Assembly: GCF_015355755.1 (NCBI RefSeq)
Contig: NZ_JACVEE010000001.1
Span: 2,604,001 to 2,668,000, forward strand
Source: Nocardia sp. XZ_19_385
Lineage (GTDB): Bacteria; Actinomycetota; Actinomycetes; Mycobacteriales; Mycobacteriaceae
Reading direction: 5' to 3'
Length of the DNA stretch: 64,000 bases
The position numbers and the translations under genes were made by a program. Position 1 is the stretch's first letter; each line of letters opens with the position of its first letter. This document shows, piece by piece, positions 17,473 to 25,800 of the stretch. The notes under the pieces were generated by a model. That model made no database searches. It saw only the letters and a program-made list of their open reading frames with translations, and was not told the DNA's origin.

Positions 17473-17961
17473 ATGCGTACCAACCCGATTACCGACGGCA
17501 GCGAACGAGCGATCATCGAAGACCTGCTCGACCGCAGCCGCGAGGCACTCATCGAGACCGTCCGCGGTCTGTCCGATGCCGACGCCCGCCGGCGACTCGT
17601 CGCGTCGCTGACGACACCGATCTCATTGCTCAAGCATGCCGCCGCCGCGGAACGGATCTGGTTCCAGCGGTTCTGGGCGGGACTCGACGAATCCGAATGC
17701 GATGGATACTCGCGGCGCGACGAGGGCACGTTCACCGTCGCCGACGACGAGTCGCTGGCAGCGGTGATCGCCGAGTTCGAACGCGCGAGCCGACGCTCAC
17801 GGGAGATCGCGTCCCGCTTCGACCTCGACGACACCAAGACCAATCCTCGCGAGGGAACAGTCAGCATGCGATGGACGCTGCTGGCCATGATCCAAGAGTT
17901 CGCCAGGCACGCGGGTCACGGTGACATCCTGCGCGAGCAGATCGACAACCCCGCACCGTGA
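17473..17961 (+). CDS. DinB / DUF664 family protein
   Basis: A 162-residue four-helix-bundle protein of the DinB/mycothiol-transferase-like superfamily. The three metal-ligand positions are His52-like (SLLKHAAAAERIW) and the C-terminal EFARHAGHGDILREQID, giving the His triad. Such proteins are thiol-dependent S-transferases or metal-binding stress proteins in mycothiol producers. It is a single gene, convergent with the EamA exporter gene 17 bases away. The substrate cannot be inferred. Confidence 0.85.
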   Translation: MRTNPITDGSERAIIEDLLDRSREALIETVRGLSDADARRRLVASLTTPISLLKHAAAAERIWFQRFWAGLDESECDGYSRRDEGTFTVADDESLAAVIAEFERASRRSREIASRFDLDDTKTNPREGTVSMRWTLLAMIQEFARHAGHGDILREQIDNPAP

Positions 17962-17978
17962 CAACAGAACCGGCGTTC

Positions 17979-18890
17979 CTAGAGCCTGCTTCGCACCGCG
18001 CCGCCCGCGCAGGCGATGACGACGAGTCCGCCGAGGAAGGTGAGCCAGTCGAGGTGTTCGCCGAGGAGCAGGGCTGCCCAGCAGATGCTCATGAGGGGCT
18101 GGACGAGTTGTACCTGGCTGACTCGGGACATCGGGCCGATGGCGAGGCCGCGATACCAGGCGAAGAAGCCGAGGTACATGCTGATCGCCGAAAGGTATGC
18201 GAAGCAGGCCCATTCGACGGCGGTCGCCGACGGCGGCTGCTGCTCGATCGCGATGACCGTCAGGGTGAGCATCAGCGGCGAAGCGAGGATCAGCGCCCAC
18301 GACACGGTCTGCCAGGATCCGATTTCGCGCGCGAGCAGGGCGCCCTCGGAATATCCGATCGCGGCTGCCAGCACCGCACCGAAGAGGAGCAGGTCGGCCC
18401 AGTGCAACCGGCCGATACCACCGCCCTGCAAGAGAGCGAAACCGACGGCGGCGATCGCGCCCGCGAGGGAGAACAGCCAGAACGCACGGCTGGGCCGCTC
18501 GCCGGTGCGTAGTACGGCCGATACCGCGGTGGCGGCGGGCAGCAGGCCGATGACGATGGCGCCGTGGCTTGCCGGTGTCACGGTGAGGGCGTAGGAGGTG
18601 AGGAGCGGGAAGCCGACGACAACCCCTGCGGCGACGACAGCGAGCCGCAGCCATTGCCTGGCCGCGGGCGCTGTTTGCCGGGTGGCCGCCAGGGCGATCC
18701 CGGCCAGCACCGCCGCGACGACGGCTCGCCCGGACCCGATGAACAGGGGTGAGAGTCCACCGACCGCGACGCGGGTGAGCGGAACCGTGAACGAAAAGGC
18801 CGCGACGCCTACGAACCCCCAGGCCAACCCCGCCGATCCGACCGGTAGCGGTGTTCGCGGCTTTGCAGTAGCGCTACTCTGTACTGACAT
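17979..18890 (-). CDS. EamA (DMT superfamily) transporter
   Basis: A 303-residue membrane protein with ten hydrophobic helices arranged as two EamA repeats, the second ending in LLLGEHLDWLTFLGGLVVI. Members export amino acids, their derivatives or purines. ATG at 18890 shares two bases with the start codon of the divergent MocR gene (CATG), and a -10-like TATCGT lies a few bases before the start, suggesting a leaderless mRNA. EamA/MocR pairs usually form a regulator and its target, so this exporter is probably controlled by the neighbour. Substrate unknown. Confidence 0.88.
   Translation of the reverse strand: MSVQSSATAKPRTPLPVGSAGLAWGFVGVAAFSFTVPLTRVAVGGLSPLFIGSGRAVVAAVLAGIALAATRQTAPAARQWLRLAVVAAGVVVGFPLLTSYALTVTPASHGAIVIGLLPAATAVSAVLRTGERPSRAFWLFSLAGAIAAVGFALLQGGGIGRLHWADLLLFGAVLAAAIGYSEGALLAREIGSWQTVSWALILASPLMLTLTVIAIEQQPPSATAVEWACFAYLSAISMYLGFFAWYRGLAIGPMSRVSQVQLVQPLMSICWAALLLGEHLDWLTFLGGLVVIACAGGAVRSRL
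18867..18888. promoter_or_regulatory. Palindrome and promoter elements for the divergent EamA/MocR pair
   Basis: AGTAGCGCTACT at 18867-18878 is a perfect 12-bp palindrome inside the 5' end of the EamA gene and just before the MocR start. On the plus strand TACTCT at 18875-18880 has the TANNNT form of an actinobacterial -10 element and lies eight bases before the MocR ATG, fitting leaderless transcription. The palindrome therefore overlaps the predicted core promoter and is a likely autoregulatory site. Confidence 0.5.
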
Positions 18891-20295
18891 GTATAACGAT
18901 AGCAGCAGTCGCTTGGCGGACGGTATCCGAGCCTGGATCGGGACGGCCGCCCCGGGTGCGCGGCTGCCGTCCACCCGCCAGTTGGTGAGCGAGCACGCGG
19001 CCAGCCCGGTCACAGTCCAGAAGGCCATTCGGGCACTCGCCGCGGAAGGCCTCATCGAGTGCCGCCCCGGGGTCGGCAATTTCGTCCGGGCTCCGCGTTC
19101 GGCCCGTCCGCAGGACTACGGTTGGCAGACAGCCGCATTGGGCTCGTCGCGCGGTGTCACACTGGCTTCGACCGGCGCGCTGCGCACCGCACCGCCCGGC
19201 GCCCAGGAACTCCATTCCGGCTACCCCGAAGCCGAGTTGCTGCCCGGACGACTGGTCCGCGCGGCGCTGGTGCGCGCCGCCCGAGGCGCGTCGGCGACGT
19301 CCCGCTCGACCTCCGCGGGGCTGCATGATCTCCGGACTTGGTTCGCGACCGAGCTGGCCGATCTGACGCCCGCCGGCTTGGCCGGGCCCACGGCCAATGA
19401 CGTCGTCATCGTCCCGGGCAGCCAGAGCGGGCTCACCTCGATATTCCGCGCTCTGGTCGCCCCGGGCCAACCGCTACTGATCGAATCGCCGACGTACTGG
19501 GGTGCGATCCTCGCCGCGCATCAGGCTGGTGCGCACCTGGTCCCCGTGCCGAGCGACGCCGAGGGACCCGATCCGGCCGCCCTGGACCGAGCCTTCCGCG
19601 AGACCCGGGCGCGAGCGCTCTACGTCCAGCCGAACTACGCAAATCCCACTGGGGCCCAGTGGTCTCCGGACCGGGCCGAGGCCGTTCTGGACCTGGTCCG
19701 CGCGCACGGCGCGTTCCTCGTGGAAGACGACTGGGCTCACGACTTCGGAATCGACTCGGATTCACGGCCCGTCGCGGCCCGGGACACCGCCGGCCATGTC
19801 GTCTATCTCCGCTCGCTGACGAAGAGCATGTCGCCCGCTATCCGGATCGGCGCGCTCATCGCGCGCGGGCCCGTTCGCGAGCGACTCTTCGCCGACCGCT
19901 CGGCGGAGTCGCTGTACGTGAGTGGGCTCCTACAGGAAGCGGCGCTCGGGGTGGTCACCGATCCCGGCTGGCACACGCACCTGCGCCGGCTTCGCGGCCA
20001 GCTGCGGGAGCGGCGGGACCTGCTGGTGGAGAGTCTGCGCGAGCACGCCCCCGCTCTGCATGTCGACCATGTTCCGCGGGGCGGACTCCATCTCTGGGCC
20101 CGGCTCCCCGACGGCACCGACACCGACCGGCTCGTCCGGGATTGCGAAACCGGAGGCGTGTACGTCGCTTCCGGTCACGAGTGGTTCCCGGCCGAACCTT
20201 CGGGGCCTTTCCTGCGCCTGAACTTCACCGGCCCCAACCCCCTTGGCTTCCCGACGGCCGCCCGGACGATCGCGGCGGCGCTGGCCGCCCAGTAG
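18889..20295 (+). CDS. MocR-type regulator: GntR winged helix fused to aminotransferase-like domain
   Basis: A 468-residue transcription regulator. Residues 1-70 form a GntR winged helix (LPSTRQLVSEHAASPVTVQKA, then LIECRPGVGNFV) and residues 110-465 a fold-type I aminotransferase domain with the PLP-binding lysine Lys312 (LRSLTKSMSPAIRIG) and YVQPNYANPTG. MocR proteins sense PLP or an amino-compound and control metabolism or transport of amines. ATG at 18889 is chosen because it starts right at the winged helix and overlaps the divergent EamA start; no ribosome site precedes it, consistent with a leaderless transcript. Confidence 0.92.
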   Translation: MYNDSSSRLADGIRAWIGTAAPGARLPSTRQLVSEHAASPVTVQKAIRALAAEGLIECRPGVGNFVRAPRSARPQDYGWQTAALGSSRGVTLASTGALRTAPPGAQELHSGYPEAELLPGRLVRAALVRAARGASATSRSTSAGLHDLRTWFATELADLTPAGLAGPTANDVVIVPGSQSGLTSIFRALVAPGQPLLIESPTYWGAILAAHQAGAHLVPVPSDAEGPDPAALDRAFRETRARALYVQPNYANPTGAQWSPDRAEAVLDLVRAHGAFLVEDDWAHDFGIDSDSRPVAARDTAGHVVYLRSLTKSMSPAIRIGALIARGPVRERLFADRSAESLYVSGLLQEAALGVVTDPGWHTHLRRLRGQLRERRDLLVESLREHAPALHVDHVPRGGLHLWARLPDGTDTDRLVRDCETGGVYVASGHEWFPAEPSGPFLRLNFTGPNPLGFPTAARTIAAALAAQ

Positions 20296-20320
20296 CCGGT
20301 CCATCGGAAGCCTCTCAGCA

Positions 20321-20344
20321 CTAATGGAACAATTTTCCCATTAG
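20321..20344. promoter_or_regulatory. Inverted repeat upstream of the MFS transporter gene, candidate operator
   Basis: CTAATGG (20321-20327) and CCATTAG (20338-20344) form a 7-bp inverted repeat around an AT-rich 10-base spacer, 16 bases before the transporter start. Its position and AT content suit a TetR- or MarR-type repressor site. The regulator is not adjacent. Confidence 0.5.
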
Positions 20345-20360
20345 CTCGGTTACATGGGGC

Positions 20361-21554
20361 ATGACAACGACATTGGTGGCGCCAGGGCCGCCGGCCACCA
20401 CACGACGAGCACCCCTGGCCCTGCTCGCGCTGGCGCTCGGCGCGTTCGGCATCGGCCTGACCGAGTTCGTGATCGTGGGCTTGCTCGGCGTGATCGGCAC
20501 AGATCTGAATGTCTCGATCCCGACGGCGGGCCTGCTGGTGTCCGGCTACGCGGCCGGTGTCGCGATCGGCGCGCCGCTGATGACCGCGGCGGGCACCCGG
20601 ATCTCGCGCAAGACAATGCTTTTGGCGCTGATGGGGATTTTCGTCGCGGGCAACCTGCTCTCGGCGCTCGCACCCGGCTACGAGCTGCTGATGACCGGGC
20701 GCATCATCGCCGCCCTCACGCACGGCGCGTTCTTCGGCATCGGCTCGATCGTGGCGGCCGGTATGGTCGCGCCCGATCGCAAGGCCAGCGCCATCGCCCT
20801 GATGTTCACCGGCTTGACCCTGGCGAATGTCGCCGGCGTGCCGCTGGGCACCTGGCTCGGTCAGCTTTTCGGTTGGCGCGCCACCTTCTGGGCCGTGACC
20901 GCTGTCGGCGTGGCCGCTCTCGCCGCCCTGGCCCTGCTGGTGCCGTACCAGCCGCGTGCCGAATCCGCTAGTTTGCGTACGCAATTGGCAGTGTTCGCAC
21001 GGGTTCAGGTGTGGCTGGCGTTGCTGATCACCGCGCTGGGATTCGGTGCCGTGTTCGCCGCTTTCACCTTCTTCCAGCCGATCCTTACCCAGGTCACCGG
21101 CTTGTCCGAGGCGGCCGTGCCGTGGCTGCTCGTAGTGTTCGGGCTCGGACTGTTCGCCGGGAACATCATCGGAGGCCGCCTAGCCGATCGAGCGCTGATG
21201 CGAACTCTGACAGGCGCTTTGGGGGCACTGGCCCTGGTCCTGCTGGTCTTCGGATTCACCGCACACAACGCGGCCGGCGCCGCGTTCACCATCTTCGCGC
21301 TCGGCGCCACCGGGTTCGCCATGGTGCCCGCCGTGCAGATGCGGGTCCTCGAAACCGCGGGCCGCGAATCGCCGCTGGCCTCGGCGGCGAACATCTCCGC
21401 ATTCAACATCGGCATCGCCGTCGCCTCCTGGCTGGGCGGAACCGCCATCGAGCACGGGCTCGGCCTGGCCGCGCCGCTCTGGATCGGGGCGGGCCTCGCA
21501 GCCGCCGCCCTGGCCGTCGCACTCCTGTCCGGCGCGCTCGAGCGCCGCGCGTAA
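20361..21554 (+). CDS. MFS transporter, DHA1 drug/arabinose efflux type
   Basis: A 397-residue protein with twelve hydrophobic helices. The motif LTEFVIVGLLGVIGTDLNVSI in helix 1 and the loop 2-3 motif A-like GTRISRKTMLLALM place it in the DHA1 group with AraJ/Cmr-type efflux pumps; chloramphenicol, sugar or drug export are the usual activities. It is a single gene behind a palindromic candidate operator. Forty bases downstream an SGNH hydrolase gene follows on the same strand and may be co-transcribed. Confidence 0.88.
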   Translation: MTTTLVAPGPPATTRRAPLALLALALGAFGIGLTEFVIVGLLGVIGTDLNVSIPTAGLLVSGYAAGVAIGAPLMTAAGTRISRKTMLLALMGIFVAGNLLSALAPGYELLMTGRIIAALTHGAFFGIGSIVAAGMVAPDRKASAIALMFTGLTLANVAGVPLGTWLGQLFGWRATFWAVTAVGVAALAALALLVPYQPRAESASLRTQLAVFARVQVWLALLITALGFGAVFAAFTFFQPILTQVTGLSEAAVPWLLVVFGLGLFAGNIIGGRLADRALMRTLTGALGALALVLLVFGFTAHNAAGAAFTIFALGATGFAMVPAVQMRVLETAGRESPLASAANISAFNIGIAVASWLGGTAIEHGLGLAAPLWIGAGLAAAALAVALLSGALERRA

Positions 21555-21594
21555 TCCCCTGTTCAGCAATACAACTCAGAGAATCGAAGAAGCA

Positions 21595-22842
21595 ATGTGC
21601 ACTTGGAAACTGCTCACTATGGCGACCGCCACTGTCGCTGTCGCCGCGACGGCAGCCGTCTACACGAACACCACCGCAGACCCCGGCCCGGCGAATACCT
21701 GGAACACCGCATGGGCGGTACCCATGCAACAGCCCAGCATCGGCTTCGAACCGAACTGGTCTCTGGACGGTTTCGCCGATCAGACTGTGCGACAGGTCAT
21801 TCGGGTTACCGGTGGCGGCACCGCGGCGCGGATCACGCTGTCCAACCAATTCGGTCCGGGTGACCTCCGTATCGCCGACGCCACCATCGGCCGCACCGAG
21901 GACGGAGCACGAGTTCAGCCGGATACCCTGCGGCCGTTGCGTTTCGGTGGCACCAGTTCTGCGACCATCGCCCCCGGGCAGCAGGTCACCAGCGACTCGG
22001 CCGAACTGCGTTTGGCACCGTTCGAATCGGCAACGGTCACACTGTATTTGGCCGACAAGACCGGGCCCGCCACCTTCCACGCCCAGGGCTACGCCAGCAC
22101 CTACCGTGCCACCGGCGACCGGGTCGCGGACACCGGCGGTGCGGCGTTCACCGAGACAACCCATTCCTGGTACTACCTCAGCGATCTGGAGATGACCGGA
22201 GGCACCGGGGGAACGATCGTCGCCTTCGGCGATTCCATCACCGACGGCTTCGGATCCGACAACGATGCCAACAACCGCTACCCCGACGCACTCGCCGGAC
22301 GGCTCGCCGCGGCCGGCACCCCGCGCACGGTGCTCAACGCCGGCATCGGCGGCAACATGATCCGCAGTGACTCCCCCTGGTTCGGGGAGAGCGGCCTGCA
22401 CCGTTTCGATCGCGATGTGCTCGCCAAACGCGGTGTGCGCACGGTCGTCGTCTTCGGTGGACTCAACGACATCGGCTTCTCCGAGGTAGACCTGCCGACC
22501 TACAAGCCCAACCCTCAGGTCACCGTGGAGCAACTCATCGAAGGTCATCGCGACCTGATCGCACGCGCGCACCGGGCCGGGCTCACCGTGGTCGGCGCGA
22601 CCCTGCTGCCGATGAAGGGCGCCGAGTACTACAACGACACCTCCGCGGCGAAGATCCGGGCCCTCAACGCATGGATCCGCACCAGTGGCGAATACGACGC
22701 CGTCGCCGACTTCCACGCCGCCGTCGTCGACCCGGCCGACCCCGAAAAGCTGAATCCCGCTTTCGATTCCGGCGATCACAAGCACCCCAACGCCGCGGGC
22801 TACGCCGCCATGGCCGCCGCCTTCGACCTGAAGACCCTCTGA
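21595..22842 (+). CDS. Secreted SGNH/GDSL-family hydrolase
   Basis: A 415-residue esterase-type hydrolase. A hydrophobic N-terminal segment (TMATATVAVAATAAVY) is a signal peptide or anchor. Residues 30-190 form a beta-rich domain, and the SGNH domain follows with block I VAFGDSITDGFGS (nucleophile Ser214), GGNMI for the oxyanion Gly, FGGLND for Asn, and DHKHPNAAGY with Asp394/His397. All four catalytic blocks are present, so it should be active on an ester or acetylated sugar polymer; substrate unknown. A strong terminator follows the stop. Confidence 0.9.
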   Translation: MCTWKLLTMATATVAVAATAAVYTNTTADPGPANTWNTAWAVPMQQPSIGFEPNWSLDGFADQTVRQVIRVTGGGTAARITLSNQFGPGDLRIADATIGRTEDGARVQPDTLRPLRFGGTSSATIAPGQQVTSDSAELRLAPFESATVTLYLADKTGPATFHAQGYASTYRATGDRVADTGGAAFTETTHSWYYLSDLEMTGGTGGTIVAFGDSITDGFGSDNDANNRYPDALAGRLAAAGTPRTVLNAGIGGNMIRSDSPWFGESGLHRFDRDVLAKRGVRTVVVFGGLNDIGFSEVDLPTYKPNPQVTVEQLIEGHRDLIARAHRAGLTVVGATLLPMKGAEYYNDTSAAKIRALNAWIRTSGEYDAVADFHAAVVDPADPEKLNPAFDSGDHKHPNAAGYAAMAAAFDLKTL

Positions 22843-22850
22843 CTCGACCG

Positions 22851-22884
22851 GCAACGGCCCTCCCCGGCAAGGGAGGGCCGTTGC
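22851..22884. terminator. Bidirectional terminator between SGNH hydrolase and PKS genes
   Basis: A perfect 14-bp stem (GCAACGGCCCTCCC at 22851-22864 with its complement at 22871-22884) and a six-base loop, CGGCAA. It sits between the two convergent stop codons. There is no long U tract, as is usual for high-GC actinomycetes. Confidence 0.88.
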
Positions 22885-22893
22885 CGTGTGCCG

Positions 22894-25800
22894 TCAGTTC
22901 AACGCTGCCTCGGCGCTTCCGTCAGGTGCCCGGATGGCGTCGAGGATGTGCGTCGCGACGTGCGCGATCGTTCCGCGCTGCAGGAAGATCGCTACGGGGA
23001 CAGTGGTTTCCAGATCCTCGGCGATCCGGTTGCGGAGCTGCACCGCCATCAGGGAATCGATGCCGAGACGGTTCAAACGCTGATTTCCCTGGACGCGCTC
23101 CGGTGGGGTCTTGACCACCGTGGCGATCTGTCCACACAGATAGGACGTGATGACGGCGTGCGCCGTGGTGTCGTCCTGCTGGTACAGATCGGTGCGGTTG
23201 ACACCGGAAACCGCTGCCCCGGAGTCGGTGTCGAGGTCGCGCAGCAGTGATCCGGTCCGCAGCGCCGGGAAGTCCCTGGCCCACACGATCGGATCGAAGG
23301 ACATGACCGCGGTCTGCACATGTGCCCCGCCCAGCAGCCGGCCGAGGATGGCCAGGCCGTCGGCCGGGTCGAAACCTTTGAAGCCGCGGTCGGCCAGCCG
23401 CAAGTCGGTTTCGGCCTTGGCGACCCGGCCGGTGTTGGTCCACTGCCCCCAGTTCACGCTGAGTGCGGGCAGGCCGCGCGCGTTGCGGTAGTGCGCGAGG
23501 CCGTCGATGTAGGCATTGGCGACCGCGTAATTGCCCTGGCCCGGTGAGCCGATCAGGGAGGCCGCCGAGGAGTACAGGACGAAGAAGTCCAGCTCCAGAT
23601 TCTCGGTGAGCCGGTGCAGATTCCAGGCGCCGTGCACCTTCGGCGGCATCACCGCGAGGTACTGCTCGGTGGAGAGCTGCGCGAGAATCCCGTCCGCGAG
23701 CGCGACCGCGGAATGCACCACACCGCGCAACGGCGGCATGGTCGCCTCGATGTAGGCGAAGACCTCGGACATCCGATCCTGGTCGGCCACGTCGGCCTGG
23801 ACGATCCGGATCTCCGCACCGTCCAGGGCCAGGCCTTGCAGGTGCTGCCGGGTCGTTTCGTCGGGTGCGGTGCGCCCTACGAGGACGACATGCCGGGCGC
23901 CATGGTCGACAAGCCAACGGGCAGTGAGCAATCCGACGCCGCCGAAGCCGCCGACGATCAGGTACGTGGCACCCGCCCGCACCGGAGTCTCGCGCTCCTC
24001 GGGCAGGTGCCCTGGCGTCAGGCGCGCGGCATAGCGGGCACCGGCACGCAGCACGATCTCGTCTTCCGGTCCGTCCGCGCAGATTTCGGCGCACAACGCA
24101 GACCATTCGGCCGCCGACAGCAGCGCGGGCAGGTCCAGCATCGAGCACCGTAGATCCGGAATCTCGTAGCGCACAACACGACCGAGTCCCCAGAGCGCGG
24201 TGTGCAGCGGATCGACCGGGGCACCGGCGGTCACCGCGTGGGCGCTGCGGGTGATGAACCACAGCCGCGGCGGGATCGGCAGGGTGGCGAGCTCCTGCAC
24301 CAGTTCCAAAGCTGCGACGGTGTTTTCGATGTCGGACCCGGTGTGCAGATAGAGGACGGTCCGGATGCTGCCGTCGGCCAGTGCCGACCGATCACCGGGC
24401 GACGCGCAGACCACGTCGACGCCGTGCCGGGCGAATTCGGCCTGCAGAGCGGAACCGTCACCGATGACGAGCACCGTGCCCGCGGCGGCACTGCCCGGCG
24501 CCAATGGCTCGACCGGCGTCCAGGTCAGGTCGTAGCGCAGGCTGCCGGCTCGCTGCCGGAACAGCTCGGGCAGATCGCCGCCGAGTCGCTTCAGCCGGAA
24601 ATCTTCGATGGTGAGCAGGTGGCGACCCTGGCTGTCGCCGATCACGATGTCACCGCACACGAGATCGACCTCGTCGGCGGGTGAGGTCCGGGTGACGGTG
24701 CACCACAGTGCCGCCCCCGGCGTGGGTTGTCCCTGGCCGAAACATCGGGCCGTGCCGACGGGTAGATAGGTGTCGTGCGCGACCTCGGGCCCGTGCAGCA
24801 GCGACATCAGCGGTTGCAGCGCACAATCCAGCAGCGCCGGATGCATGACGTACCTGCCGATGTCCGCCGCGATCGATGCGTCGACGGTGAACTCCGCCAG
24901 GACCCGCCCTGGCGAGCGGCGCAGCGAAGTCAGCGCGCGGAAGGGCCCGGTCTGCACGATCCCGCGGTCCGTCGATGCCGCGTAATGCGCTGCGATGTCG
25001 AGACATTCGGGGAAGTCCGACGGGTCCGGCCGCGTCAGGAACTCGGCCCCGACCAGGTCGGGCTCGCTGTGCAGGGCCGCGGTGGCCACCAGTAGCCAGC
25101 CGCCGTCGTAGGTGTAGCAGTCCCAGCGGTACACGCCGAGATCTTCTACGGTGCAACGGATCTGGATTCGGGATGGCGCATCCGCGGCGAGGAACAGCGC
25201 GCGTTCCAAACGCAGACCCTGGATCGAGAACGCGGTCGGGCCGTGGATCTGCCGGCCGGCCGCGAGCGCTAGCTCGTGATAGGCGGCGCCGGGCAGGATC
25301 GGGATGTCGTGCACGAGATGCTCGGCCAGGTAGCGGAGCCGGCCCAGATCCAGCTCGACGTCCCAGAGATAGCAGTCACCGGGCGCCAAGCGGAGATAGG
25401 AGCCGATGATCGGATGGGCCGGGACCGCCGTGCTGGTCGCGAGCGCACTCCATTGCGCCACACCGGGCAACCCCAGTTCGTCCCGCCAGTAGCGCTCGCG
25501 CTGCCAGGGATAGGTGGGCAGCGGCACGTACCTGGCGGTCGAATCAGCCAGGGCCGCAAAGGGAACCGGTCGTCCCGCGACATACAGATCCGCGAGGGCT
25601 TGCGGCAGCGCGGCCGGCCCGTGACTGTCCCGGGACATGGCCGCGACGGTGACGCCGGCCCGCCCACGGAACTCCAGATTCCGCTGCACGGCCGAGACCA
25701 GCAGCGGATGCGGACCGAACTCCACGAACGTGTCGACACCCGCGTCCGCGAGCTGCTGGATGACCGCACCGAACAGCACCGGCTCGCGCAGGTTGTCCAT

